This document shows, piece after piece, positions 18,676-31,610 of a stretch of DNA of 64,000 nucleotides. Source of the stretch: Cherax quadricarinatus (lineage: Eukaryota; Arthropoda; Malacostraca; Decapoda; Parastacidae); assembly GCF_038502225.1 (NCBI RefSeq), contig NW_027196462.1, forward strand, positions 1-64,000, written 5' to 3'. The notes below the pieces were generated by a model. The model was not told where the DNA came from and did not search any database. It worked only from the letters and a program-made list of their open reading frames with translations. The position numbers and the translations under genes were made by a program. The stretch's first letter is position 1, and every line of letters starts with the position of its first letter.

Positions 18676-20893
18676 AGTAAACCAAGTCCTAACCGATATA
18701 AGCTGAGAAGATATACTAAGCAACACAGACCCCAACGTATGCCTAGAACAGATTAACTTGGTGGCACTCGATGTATGCACAAGGCTTATTCCTCTAAGAA
18801 AAAGGAGGAGTAGATGTAAAATAGAAAGAGACAGGCGCTCCCTTTACAGGCGATGGAAAAGAATAACAGAGCGGCTAAAAGAGGTCAATATATCTGAAAT
18901 GCGTAGGGAGACACTGGTTAGAGAAATAGCAAGCATCGAACTCAAGCTAAAGGAATCTTATAGGAGTCAGGAATCGTGGGAAGAACTAAAAGCCATAAAT
19001 GAAATCGAAAGAAACCCAAAGTATTTCTTCTCCTATGCCAAATCAAAATCGAGAACAACATCCAGTATTGGGCCCCTACTTAAACAAGATGGGTCCTACA
19101 CAGATGACAGCAAGGAAATGAGTGAGCTACTCAAGTCCCAATATGACTCAGTTTTTAGCAAGCCACTAACCAGACTGAGAGTCGAAGATCAAAATGAATT
19201 TTTTATGAGAGAGCCACAAAATTTGATTAACACAAGCCTATCCGATGTTATCCTGACGCCAAATGACTTCGAACAGGCGATAAATGACATGCCCATGCAC
19301 TCTGCCACAGGGCCAGACTCATGGAACTCCGTGTTCATCAAGAACTGCAAGAAGCCCCTATCATGAGCCTTTTCCATCCTATGGAGAGGGAGCATGGACA
19401 CGGGGGTCGTCCCACAGTTACTAAAAGCAACAGACATAGCCCCACTACACAAAGGGGGCAGTAAAGCAACAGCAAAGAACTACAGAGCGATAGCACTAAC
19501 ATCCCATATCATAAAAATCTTCGAAAGGGTCCTAAGAAGCAAGATCACCACCCATCTAGAAACCCATCAGTTACACAACCCAGGGCAACATGGGTTTAGA
19601 ACAGGTCGCTCCTGTCTGTCTCAACTATTGTATCACTACGACAAGGTCCTAAATGCACTAGAAGATAAAAAGAATGCAGATGTAATATATACAGACTTTG
19701 CAAAAGCCTTCGACAAGTGTGACCATGGCGTAATAGCGCACAAAATGCGTGCTAAAGGGATAACAGGAAAAGTCGGTCGATGGATCTATAATTTCCTCAC
19801 TAATAGAACACAGAGAGTAGTCGTCAACAGAGTAAAGTCCGAGGCAGCTACGGTGAAAAGCTCTGTTCCACAAGGCACAGTACTCGCTCCCATCTTGTTC
19901 CTCATCCTCATATCCGACATAGACAAGGATGTCAGCCACAGCACCGTGTCTTCCTTTGCAGATGACACCCGAATCTGCATGACAGTGTCTTCCATTGCAG
20001 ACACTGCAAGGCTCCATGTGGACATCAACCGAATCTTTCAGTGGGCTGCAGAAAACAATATGAAGTTCAACGATGAGAAATTTCAATTACTCAGATATGG
20101 TAAACATGAGGAAATTAAATCTTCATCAGAGTACAAAACAAATTCTGGCCACAAAATAGAGCGAAACACCAAAGTCAAAGACCTGGGAGTGATCATGTCG
20201 GAGGATCTCACCTTCAAGGACCATAACATTGTATCAATCGCATCTGCTAGAAAAATGACAGGATGGATAATGAGAACCTTCAAAACTAGGGAGGCCAAGC
20301 CCATGAAGACACTCTTCAGGTCACTTGTTCTATCTAGGCTGGAATGTTGCTGCACTCTAACAGCACCTTTCAAGGCAGGTGAAATTGCTGACCTAGAAAA
20401 TGTACAGAGAACTTTCACGGCGCACATAAAGGAGATAAAACACCTCAGTTACTGGGAGCGCTTGAGGTTCCTGAACCTGTATTCCCTGGAACGCAGGGGG
20501 GAGAGATACATGATTATATACACCTTGAAAATCCTAGAGGGACTAGTACCGAACTTGCACACGAAAATCACTCACTACCAAAGCAAAAGACTTGGCAGAC
20601 GATGCAACATCCCCCCAATGAAAAGCATGGGTGTCACTAGCACGTTAAGAGACCATACAATAAGTGTCAGGGGCCCGAGACTGTTCAACTGCCTCCCTGC
20701 ATACATTAGGGGGATTACCAACAGACCCCTGGCAGTCTTCAAGCTGGCACTGGACAAGCACCTAAAGTCGGTTCCTGACCAGCCGGGCTGTTTCTCGTAC
20801 GTTGGTTTGCGTGCAGCCAGCAGCAACAGCCTGGTTGATCAGGCTCTGATCCACCAGGAGGCCTGGTCACAGACCGGGCCGTGGGGGCGTTGA
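18676..20893 (+). pseudogene. ORF2 reverse transcriptase of CR1-like copy C
   Basis: The RT that copies LINE RNA at the nicked target. The linker frame 18758-19366 has FFSYAKSKSR and ATGPDSWNSVFIKNC, then stops at TGA (19364-19366). The copy at 57022 has CGA there, so this is one C-to-T change. The frame resumes to 20893 with KNYRAIALTSHIIKIFERVL, GFRTGRSCLSQL, motif A YTDFAKAFDKCDH, SVPQGTVLAPILF, motif C SSFADDTRI (both Asp kept) and the thumb with RLECCCTLTAPFKAGEI. The C-terminus DQPGC..YVGLRAASSNSLVDQA runs into the 3' repeat. The enzyme part is intact apart from the upstream stop. Confidence 0.9.
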
Positions 20894-20930
20894 CCCCCGG
20901 AACTCTCTCCAGGTAAACTCCAGGTAAACT

Positions 20931-21690
20931 CCAGTGCAGAAACACAGCTGACACTTCTCCCCCCCTTAACATATGTACAGTCACCGTTCTAAATAACATA
21001 CATTAATTATCCTAATTAATGGTCATACTCTGACCGCATCAAAACCTTAATTCTTGCAATATTCAATCAATATTAGTGACCTGCACCTCAGAAATTCCTG
21101 TATTCAAGGGGGTGTGAATCCCCTAGTAGTATAACTATGCAGAAATGGACACTAGCTTTTAGGCTGACAAGAGACGCCAGTACGTACTGGTCATGAACTG
21201 CCGGCTGCACAAAGGCCACAGCTCAACTCACCCACAATTTTCCCCAGACACTGGCCAGAATCGAGTGGTAAAAAGGGGGGTCTTGTTTTACTGTATGTGC
21301 GTGATGGAGGAGGACATCTACAGTACGTTGAGGTGCCTCCACCATATTTCCCCAGGTCTAGTATGTGAAGACACGTGGGGCGCCGCCTGTTGATCACAGC
21401 ACGTGTTGTTCAGATGGTGTCTAGTCTTAGAAGGAAGCTCTGGCATCTTCGAGACCTGCGCCTGGTCATTCAAACTTGGGCTGCCAGTTCTCCCTAGCTA
21501 ACATAATCTAGTGTTTGCCTACATTCGGCCTATTACTACCTATGTTAAGGTCTTAGGTCTACATTATTATTATCAACAGTTGCATCAATAATCCTAATAT
21601 TAGTGTACTAACAGTATAAACTACCTACTTCTTCCCTGAAGGGTAAATATATCAATTAAGAAGTACCTTCCAACCACCTTCGCCAACCCG
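20931..21690. other. Non-coding gap before the satellite cluster
   Basis: No element or gene recognised. Short unsupported frames only. Confidence 0.5.
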
Positions 21691-21699
21691 GGTGAGTGT

Positions 21700-21985
21700 G
21701 TGTGTGTTTTGGGTGGGTGTAAGGGCCCTCAAACGTTGTGTTTTGGGTGGGTGTAAGGGCTCACAAACGTTGTGTTTTGAGTGGGTGTAAGGGCTCACAA
21801 ACGTTGTGTTTTGGGTGGGTGTAAGGGCTCACAAACGTTGTGTTTTGGGTGGGTGTAAGGGCCCTCGAACGTTGTGTTTTGGGTGGGTGTAAGGGCTCAC
21901 AAACGTTGTGTTTTGGGTGGGTGTAAGAGCCCTCAAACATTGTGTTTTGGGTGGGTGTAAGGGCCCTCGAACGTTGTGTTTTCCC
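21700..21985. repeat. 34-bp minisatellite, about 8 units
   Basis: Each unit contains gtgttttgggtgggtgtaag, then gg(gct/ccc)tc(a/g)aacgtt. It borders the 31-bp satellite directly. Confidence 0.95.
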
Positions 21986-22018
21986 CCAATGGGACTTCTG
22001 ACCGAATAAGTTCCAACA

Positions 22019-25000
22019 ACTTCTCAGTGTATATGTAGTGAGACAGAACTTCTCAGTGTATATGTAGTGAGACAGAACTTCTCAGTGTATATGTAGTGAG
22101 ACAGAACTTCACAGTGTATATGTAGTGAGACATAGAACTTCTCTATGTATATGTAGTGAGACAGAACTTCTCAGTGTATATGTAGTGAGACAGAACTTCA
22201 CAGTGTATATGTAGTGAGACATAGAACTTCTCTATGTATATGTAGTGAGACTGAACTTCACAGTGTAAATGTAGTGAGACACAGAACTTCTCAGTGTATA
22301 TGTAGTGAGACATAGAACTTCTCTATGTATATGTAGTGAGACAGAACTTCTCAGTGTATATGTAGTGAGACAGAACTTCACAGTGTATATGTAGTGAGAC
22401 ACAGAACTTCTCAGTGTATATGTAGTGAGACATAGAACTTCTCTATGTATATGTAGTGAGACATAGAACTTCTCAGTGTATATGTAGTGAGACATAGAAC
22501 TTCTTAGTGTATGTGTAGTGAGACAGAACTTCTCAGTGTATATGTAGTGAGACATAGAACTTCTGTGTATATGTAGTGAGACATAGAACTTCTTAGTGTA
22601 TATGTAGTGAGACAGAACTTCTCAGTGTATATGTAGTGAGACAGAACTTCTCAGTGTATATGTAGTGAGACAGAACTTCTCAGTGTATATGTAGTGAGAC
22701 ATAGAACTTCTGTGTATATGTAGTGAGACATAGAACTTCTTAGTGTATATGTAGTGAGACATAGAACTTCTCAGTGCATATGTAGCGAGACATAGAACTT
22801 CTCAGTGCATATGTAGCGAGACAAAGAATTTCTCAGTGTATATGTAGTGAGACATAGAACTTCTCTATGTATATGTAGTGAGACAGAACTTCTCAGTGTA
22901 TATGTAGTGAGACAGAACTTCACAGTGTATATGTAGTGAGACACAGAACTTCTCAGTGTATATGTAGTGAGACAGAACTTCTCAGTGTATATGTAGTGAG
23001 ACATAGAACTTCTCAGTGTATATGTAGTGAGACATAGAACTTCTCAGTGTATATGTAGTGAGACATAGAACTTCTCAGTGTATATGTAGTGAGACATAGA
23101 ACTTCTCAGTGTATATGTAGTGAGACATAGAACTTCTCAGTGTATATGTAGTGAGACATAGAACTTCTCAGTGTATATGTAGTGAGAGACATAGAACTTC
23201 TCAGTGTATATGTAGTGAGAGACATAGAACTTCTCAGTGTATATGTAGTGAGACATAGAACTTCTCAGTGTATATGTAGTGAGACATAGAACTTCTCAGT
23301 GTATATGTAGTGAGACATAGAACTTCTCAGTGTATATGTAGTGAGACATAGAACTTCTCAGTGTATATGTAGTGAGACATAGAACTTCTCAGTGTATATG
23401 TTGTGAGACATAGAACTTCTCAGTGTACATGTAGCGAGACAAAGAACTTCTCAGTGTATATGTAGTGAGACATAGAACTTCTCAGTGTATATGTAGTGAG
23501 ACCGAACTTCTCAGTGTATATGTAGTGAGACATAGAACTTCTCAGTGTATATGTAGTGAGACATAGAACTTCTCAGTGTATATGTAGTGAGACATAGAAC
23601 TTCTTAGTGTATATGTAGTGAGACATAGAACTTCTCAGTGTATATGTAGTGAGACATAGAACTTCTTAGTGTATATGTAGTGAGACATAGAACTTCTCAG
23701 TGTATATATAGTGAGACATAGAACTTCTGTGTATATGTAGTGAGACATAGAACTTCTCAGTGTATATGTAGTGAGACATAGAACTTCTCAGTGTATATGT
23801 AGTGAGACATAGAACTTCTCAGTATATATGTATGAGAACTTCTCAGTGTATATGTAGTGAGACAGAACTTCTCAGTGTATATGTAGTGAGACATAGAACT
23901 TCTGTGTATATATAGTGAGACATAGAACTTCTCAGTGTATATGTAGTGAGACAGAACTTCTCAGTGTATATGTAGTGAGACATAGAACTTCTGTGTATAT
24001 GTAGTGAGACATAGAACTTCTTAGTGTATATGTAATGAGACATAGAACTTCTCAGTGTATATGTAGTGAGACATAGAACTTCTCAGTGTATATGTAGTGA
24101 GACAGAACTTCTCAGTGTATATGTAGTGAGACATAGAACTTCTGTGTATATATAGTGAGACATAGAACTTCTCAGTGTATATGTAGTGAGACAGAACTTC
24201 TCAGTGTATATGTAGTGAGACATAGAATATGTAGTGAGACATAGAACTTCTAGTGTATATGTAGTGAGACATAGAACTTCTCAGTGTATATGTAGTGAGA
24301 CATAGAACTTCTCAGTGTATATGTAGTGAGACATAGAACTTCTCAGTGTATATGTAGTGAGACATAGAACTTCTCAGTGTATATGTAGTGAGACATAGAA
24401 CTTCTCAGTGTATATGTAGTGAGACATAGAACTTCTCAGTGTATATGTAGTGAGACATAGAACTTCTCAGTGTATATGTAGTGAGACATAGAACTTCTCA
24501 GTGTATATGTAGTGAGACATAGAACTTCTCAGTGTATATGTAGTGAGACATAGAACTTCTCAGTGTATATGTAGTGAGACATAGAACTTCTCAGTGTATA
24601 TGTAGTGAGACAGAACTTCTCAGTGTATATGTAGTGAGACATAGAACTTCTCAGTGTATATGTAGTGAGACATAGAACTTCTCAGTGTATATGTAGTGAG
24701 ACATAGAACTTCTCAGTGTATATGTAGTGAGACATAGAACTTCTCAGTGTATATGTAGTGAGACATAGAACTTCTCAGTGTATATGTAGTGAGACATAGA
24801 ACTTCTCAGTGTATATGTAGTGAGACATAGAACTTCTCAGTGTATATGTAGTGAGACATAGAACTTCTCAGTGTATATGTAGTGAGACATAGAACTTCTC
24901 AGTGTATATGTAGTGAGACATAGAACTTCTCAGTGTATATGTAGTGAGACATAGAACTTCTCAGTGTATATGTAGTGAGACATAGAACTTCTCAGTGTAT

Positions 25001-26020
25001 ATGTAGTGAGACATAGAACTTCTCAGTGTATATGTAGTGAGACATAGAACTTCTCAGTGTATATGTAGTGAGACATAGAACTTCTCAGTGTATATGTAGT
25101 GAGACATAGAACTTCTCAGTGTATATGTAGTGAGACATAGAACTTCTCAGTGTATATGTAGTGAGACATAGAACTTCTCAGTGTATATGTAGTGAGACAT
25201 AGAACTTCTCAGTGTATATGTAGTGAGACATAGAACTTCTCAGTGTATATGTAGTGAGACATAGAACTTCTCAGTGTATATGTAGTGAGACATAGAACTT
25301 CTCAGTGTATATGTAGTGAGACATAGAACTTCTCAGTGTATATGTAGTGAGACATAGAACTTCTCAGTGTATATGTAGTGAGACATAGAACTTCTCAGTG
25401 TATATGTAGTGAGACATAGAACTTCTCAGTGTATATGTAGTGAGACATAGAACTTCTCAGTGTATATGTAGTGAGACATAGAACTTCTCAGTGTATATGT
25501 AGTGAGACATAGAACTTCTCAGTGTATATGTAGTGAGACATAGAACTTCTCAGTGTATATGTAGTGAGACATAGAACTTCTCAGTGTATATGTAGTGAGA
25601 CATAGAACTTCTCAGTGTATATGTAGTGAGACATAGAACTTCTCAGTGTATATGTAGTGAGACATAGAACTTCTCAGTGTATATGTAGCGAGACAAAGAA
25701 CTTCTCAGTGTATATGTAGTGAGACATAGAACTTCTCAGTGTATATGTAGTGAGACATAGAACTTCTCAGTGTATATGTAGCGAGACATAGAACTTCTCA
25801 GTGTATATGTAGTGAGACATAGAACTTCTCAGTGTATATGTAGTGAGACATAGAACTTCTCAGTGTATATGTAGTGAGACATAGAACTTCTCAGTGTATA
25901 TGTAGTGAGACATAGAACTTCTCAGTGTATATGTAGTGAGACATAGAACTTCTCAGTGTATATGTAGTGAGACAGAACTTCTCAGTGTATATGTAGTGAG
26001 ACAGAACTTCTCAGTGTAAA
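22019..26020. repeat. 31-bp satellite array, about 4 kb
   Basis: About 130 units beginning agaacttctcagtgtatatg and ending tagtgagacat. A 29-bp variant lacks at in the last part, and a shorter variant lacks ctcag. The left half (to about 24250) mixes variants. From about 24620 to 25680 roughly 34 units appear identical. All frames here are repeat translations. Confidence 0.97.
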
Positions 26021-26184
26021 TACACTGACACTAGTTTCACGGACTATGTACTCATACATACATGCCTGTATGTGTATACATGCTGAGCCATACAATGTAC
26101 ACACATATACACATAATTCTTAGCATATTCACTGAATTTTCAAGTTGAAATATATTGGTAACAGTGAGAACAATACTGTCACCA

Positions 26185-27345
26185 ACATTGTCATGACAGT
26201 GTGACCAACACTGTCACCAACACTGTCACTAACACTGTCACAAACACTGTCACTAACACTGTCACCTACACTGTCACTAACAGTCACTAACACTGTGTCA
26301 CCAACACTGTCACTAGCAGTCACCGACACTGTCACCAACACTGTCACCAACACTGTCACCAACACTGTCACCAACACTGTCACCAACACTGTCACTAACA
26401 CTGTCACAAACACTGTCACTAACAGTCACTAACACTGTGTCACCAACACTGTCACTAACAGTCACCGACACTGTCACCAACACTGTCACCAACACTGTCA
26501 CTGAGTCACCGACACTGTCACCAACACTGTCACCAAAACTGTCACTGACACTGTCACTAACAGTCACCGACACTGTCACCAACACTCTCACTAACACTGT
26601 CACCTACACTGTCACCTACACTGTCACTAACATTGTCACTAACACTGTGTTACCAACGCTGTCACTAACGGTCAACGACACTGTCACCAACACTGTCACT
26701 AACACTGTCACCAACACTGTCACTAACAGTCACCGACACTGTCACCAACAGTGTCACTAACAATCACCGACACTGTCACCAACACTCACCAACGCTGTCA
26801 CTAACAGTCACCGACACTGTCACTAACACAGTCACTAACACTGTCACTAACACAGTCACTAACAGTCGCTAACAGTCACCAACACTCACCAACACTGCAA
26901 TAACACTGTAACCAACACTCACTAACACTGTCACCAACATTGTCATGACAATGTTACTAACACTGTCACCAACGCTGTCACTAACAGTCACCGACACTGT
27001 CACTAACAGTCACCGACACTGTCAATAACACGGTCACTAACAGTCATCGACACTGTCACTAACAGTCACCGACACTGTCACTAACACAGTCACTAACAGT
27101 CACCGACACTCACCAACACTGCCAATAACATTGTAACCAACACTCACTAACACTGTTACCAACACTGCCAATAACACTGTCACCAACACTGCCAATAACA
27201 CTGTCACCAACACTGCCAATAACACTGTCACCAACACTGCCAATAACAGTCACTAACACTGTGTCACCAACACTGTCACTAACAGTCACCGACACTGTCA
27301 CCAACACTCACTAACATTTTCATGACAATGTTACTAACACTCAGT
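26185..27345. repeat. 12-bp satellite (actgtcaccaac) array
   Basis: Units of actgtcaccaac and actgtcactaac, interspersed with 6-bp shortened forms (agtcac). About 1.15 kb. Confidence 0.95.
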
Positions 27346-27885
27346 CTGTTACCATTTAAAGCTTCTGTCTCACTACTTATAAGAACATTAAGAAGGAGCA
27401 CTACAGCAGACCTACTGGTACATCTTGTGATCGCTGCTGAAGATGACACAATGATGGGTTTTAAAAACTCATCAGTCCAAAAATAACAATAGAATTCAAG
27501 AAAAATTTACTGCCATCGTAAACTGTTTTAAATAAAACAATTATATTTCAATTAATTCATGGTACATAGTTTTTATATAAATATTTTTATTTTTGGAAAC
27601 AAAAAGAAATAGGTTTTCTAAACTGTTTAGAAACTAAAACGTTTTATTAGATTGTAAGATTAGGAAATGTATTAAGATGATAAGATAATAAATATTTGCT
27701 GTAATCTATCAGCTTTTTTTATTTTCTCAAAGTTTTCAAGGGAAACTTAACTATTAAACACTGAGCTGTTTCACACCAGCTGATACCGTTGGTTGGGAGG
27801 ATAACTAACCCAGGATAACTTTGCATAACCCACTATAACCCAGAATAACGCAGTATAGCCCAGGATAACCCACCTATTTCTATTC
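27346..27885. other. AT-rich DNA without genes
   Basis: Holds nothing coding. Near 27780-27870 there is a short run of related ggataaccca words. Confidence 0.6.
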
Positions 27886-28221
27886 TATTCAAGGTGATTT
27901 GCCGGTATGGATCACGGTCTGAGTCTCTTACAATTTGGTGACCCGGCGTTGGCTCCCCGGGTAGGGCAGTGTTGCTCGTCTTCGTTTCTCTTACTTGCGT
28001 TGAAGTCCATCGGTGGGAAGAGAGGTTCCTCTCCGGTTCTTTGAACAGCTGATGTCTCAAAATTCAATTTGCTCTATTGGTGGATGGTGCGGGGTGCAGC
28101 GGAGGTCCTCAGCAGGCCTTCATATCGACTTCAGCGGGTGACGGACTTGCAATGACTGGGAGTTAGGTCTCCAAGTCTCTTATGGTAGGTACACTAGATG
28201 TGCTGCCTCAACTTCCCGGAT

Positions 28222-29186
28222 TCATCCCACTGGGGTCATCGGGAAGTGTCTACTGCAAAAGGGCATCGTAGCTGGGCAGTCTAACAGGTATTGCACAAGG
28301 GGTTTTGGAACCATCTGGTCACAGTGGGCACAGAGCTCCTCTCTTGCCCGTTCAACAATCCATGCAGTGGTGGGATACTCCAAGTGTAGACGGTGGATAT
28401 TCGCCTGCAGTTCCCTGGTCTGCTTCCGAATACTTGGAGGGGGTGCCATGTGAGTCGCCCTGCATACCAGCGACGACTCCGTGAATCCCCAGGGTCAGGG
28501 AGTAGGCGCCTGGTCGCACTGGTTGCGCATAGCATAATCTGGCAGCGGCTCATGGAGATTGTAGGACGTGGCTGTGCCTCTAGCATTGCGGTCTCAGCAG
28601 CCACATCTGCTACATCATTTCCGGGGATTCCCATATGGCTCCAGATCCAGTTGATGGTGTCTCTGAATCCTTGGGCCATGAGCATCTGCAAGTCACTCCA
28701 GATGGATGTGAATAAGTGCATGTTGTCCCTTGGCTCTCTGTGCATAATTGCCTGGATCGCTGATTTGGTATCAACATGGATGATGGGGGGATGCTGATGG
28801 TCTGCAATTGCATGCAGCAGAGCTTGTTGAATGGCATAGAGTTCAGCCTGGAGAATGGTACAATGGTCCAGGAGGCGCCAACCCGCTGTCAGATTGCTGT
28901 GGAACATCCCAGCAACTGTGCGGATTGCCTCTGGGTCTCTGAAGCCATCGGTATAATTTGGCACACACCCAGGACTTTCCACACTCGCAGTGCTAGCAGA
29001 AGTTGTTGCAGAATGTGTTGCAGACAATGCCTCTTGCTGCCTCGTAGGGCTGACCAGTGCACGGCCATCAGCTCTGGCGCCCAAAGGAGGTGGAACCGTG
29101 TAGTTCGCTGCTGGTCTGTCGCATCCCCCTGCCTGGAGCATTGGGATTGGCAGAAGCTTCTTCGAGGCATCTGCAATTGACCACAT
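28222..29186 (-). pseudogene. RNase H and C-terminal zinc motif of I-like copy 2
   Basis: RNase HI domain that removes RNA from the cDNA hybrid. It shows NYTDGF (Asp), ILQAELYAI (Glu), IHVDTKSA (Asp) and GIPGNDVADVAAE (Asp), so all four acidic positions are kept in one open frame to about 28600. A shifted frame then gives CAHCDQMVPKPLVQYLLDC, the C-terminal Cys/His motif also seen at 49694-49972. This domain is far better preserved than the RT upstream. Confidence 0.85.
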
Positions 29187-29264
29187 CTATCGGCGGCTGG
29201 GGTGCATTATGTCATGTCCTGGGAAGACCCTTATATCCTTCATCAGTTTGTCACCCGCTGGGAG

Positions 29265-31000
29265 TCAGAGGTACTTTGCTATCATCTTGGCAGCTACAAG
29301 TTGGATCCTGTTCTCAAAAGGCTGCAGCTGCACCTCGAAGTTCAGAGTCACTGCATTAGCCCACCTAGGCGCCCTCAGCATGGCCTGTACAGCTGTGTTC
29401 TGGGCCACACAGAGACACTTGATGTTTGTGGGCCTGGCGTGAACCAGAGTAAGTGCTCCATAGTCGATGAGCGAGCGTACAGCCTGTATGAAGAACAGCC
29501 TCATGACCTCGAGGCTGGCCCCTACCCTAGGGCTGGCCATGGCACTCATTGTCCTGACCCTCTGCTGAGCACTCTCTTTGATGTGGCATACATGTTTCTG
29601 GAAGGTGAGGCGCCTGTAGATGTATATGTCAAGGTACCTATAGCTGTAAACCCATTCCAGGTCGTTGCCCAAGATCTGTAGCCTCTGATTGGGTTCCCTG
29701 GTGCGAAGGATCATGGCTTTGAATTTTGCTGCAGACATCTTGAGCCCTAGGTGATGGCAGGCGGAAGCCAGCAGATCGAGGTCTTCCTGGGCATGCTGCA
29801 ACTGCTGGCGCTTCCTGAACACAGGTGCCAGGTCATCGGTTTAGCTGAACAGGAAGGTGCCTGTGGAGAAAAGCAAGCGTACGAGCTGGTGCTGTGAACA
29901 AATTGGGACTAAGCACACCTCCATGTGGGGTGCCGTTTTCCAGGGCCTTGAGAGGAGAGGCATGCCTCAGGAAACGTACCTGGGCCAACCTCTCTGGAGA
30001 TATATTCGAATCTGTGCAAGCAACCTGCCCTTAACTTCCTTGCAGGCCAACAGTGCAAGGATGTCATATGCACTGGCTAGTTCGAAAGCTTTGTTGACAT
30101 CGAGGATGACAACAATGTGAGCTTGGGTGTCTGACCCAATCCTGGTAGCAGGGTGGTAAGGTTTTTGAGTGCGCCCACTCCTCTGTTGAATCTATAGAGA
30201 TGTTTATGAGGAGGGCCAAGTTTCTGCCATCCTCTCAGACACCTTCGAGATGCAACTGGTGAGAGAGATGGGTTTCACACTGCCAGGATTCCCGGGCTTG
30301 AGAATTGGTATGCTGTCAGCCTGCTTCCATACAGCAGGGAATCTGCTTGCTCTCCAAGTCCGGTTGATGACCTTTAGGACAGCTTCGTGAACAGAATGGC
30401 CAGACTGAGTGATCATGCCATAGGTGACACCATCATGCCCTGGCACAGTGTCCAGATTAGAAGTGAAGGCTGCCTGGAGCTCCAGGTCGGTGAAATTTTC
30501 ATTGGTGTCGTCCTTTGCCTGGCATGCAGCTTGGATCTCCATCATTCTAGGAAAGAGGGTGGCCTGGAGGTCCAGGAGATCCTGAGGCAGTTGAGCCATA
30601 ACAGTTCTGGAGGTGAAAAGTTCTACCAGATGAGGGGTCTTGGAGCACACGAGCCACACCACGACGCTGCCCAGTGGCCATAATTAACTTGGTCCCTATC
30701 TCAGATAAGGTGGTGGAGTAACTGAGGGAGGCACACCTCTCCAACCAATTAGTTTACTGAACCCTGTGTGAAACATGGTTCGTATGCCACACCACTTCCC
30801 TTAGCAGACGCATGGACTCGGCCATGGAATTATGTCTGTGCATCTTGTGGAGAACGTTCATGCGGTGGTTCTTCTCCTTGATTTCCTCATTGCAGAACCA
30901 CCAGTCACGCTTGTATGTCCTTGCACCTGTAATCCTAAGTATGGTTGCCTCAGCTGCCCACATGAAGGCCGCCTGTAGGCTGAGCTGCCTCATCTGGATT
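29265..31000 (-). pseudogene. Reverse transcriptase of I-like copy 2
   Basis: The pre-RT linker at 30993-30754 has WWFCNEEIKEKNH. The fingers at 30662-30204 have VPGHDGVTYGMI, FPAVWKQADSIPILKPG and KPISLTSCISKV. The palm, around 30000, is heavily decayed. Motif C near 29840 reads stop-TDDLA where a Tyr codon is expected. The thumb at 29822-29265 has HHLGLKMSAAKFKAMI and SYRYLDIYI. Not functional. Confidence 0.8.
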
Positions 31001-31029
31001 TTCTAGTAGAGTAGTCACCACCCACCAGT

Positions 31030-31610
31030 GCTCAATGACCTACTGGAAGCACTGCCAGTCGGTCTTCTTGAAATTCCATCTGGGAGGCAGGTGCTTCTGT
31101 ACCATCAGTGTTGTGACCACTGCAAAGTGATCACTGGTTAGACGAGGGTGGACCTTCCATCTTGCACTCAAGAGCAGCCGTCTAGAGATGAGTGTTATGT
31201 CCGGGAGTGATGTTTTGGCTCCTGATATCCACAGCCATAACCAAACCCTCTGAAACACCTCTGAAATATCAAGGGTGGATTGAGAGTTCTATACATTTTG
31301 TAAACCACGAGAGGTTCATCTGGCAGGTGTCAGGTGAAGGTCTGTACCTCCACGCCCTCTCCACAGGCGATGGGGTCAGCAGAGATCTAGTGAGGGATAG
31401 TGTTCCTGATGTAGATCGCTGTGACCCCGCCGGTGCCTTCCACGCGCTGAAGGTAAGCCAAGAATCACGGGATATGTGGCTGTCATTGATGTTGTTTGGT
31501 AAGTGTCTCCTGAAGCAGGAAGACATCAACCTCATCTTGTACTGAAGCTTCAATCACTAAGTGAATTTTCCACTTCAAGGGCTGGAGAGGTGGCCCTCTG
31601 ATTCCATCTT
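31030..31610 (-). pseudogene. Endonuclease of I-like copy 2
   Basis: Landmarks KIHLVIEASVQDEVDVFLLQE (31580-31510) and SDHFAVVTT (near 31120) mark the start and the final catalytic His of the nuclease. Several frameshifts lie between them, and the middle part with the GDVN motif is largely missing or unreadable. Confidence 0.7.

Larger units (their letters stand above)
15500..20930 (+). mobile_element. CR1-like non-LTR retrotransposon copy C, near full length
   Basis: In order on the plus strand: 5' UTR, ORF1 (PHD finger, 12-residue repeats, CCCH fingers), ORF2 (endonuclease, RT) and a 3' end made of ccaggtaaactccagg repeats. It is interrupted by a hammerhead element (16295-16794) and a SINE (18366-18675). 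The same family occurs at 32456-33503 plus 44276-45091 (minus), 52290-53258 and 57022-58776. The nucleotide similarity to the last copy is very high by eye, so the family was recently active. Confidence 0.9.

Noticed and set aside
22232..24043. Open frames of about 66-107 residues on the minus strand
   Set aside because: They are translations of the 31-bp satellite with no start context or domain.
22019..26020. CRISPR-like regular repeats
   Set aside because: The units are contiguous with no unique spacers, and the genome is eukaryotic.
26129..27307. Long frames rich in Val-Thr-Asp-Ser
   Set aside because: They come from the 12-bp tandem repeat, where frame length is a multiple of three.
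27410..27480. A hammerhead from ctgaagatgac
   Set aside because: No stem II hairpin and no GAAA box follow.
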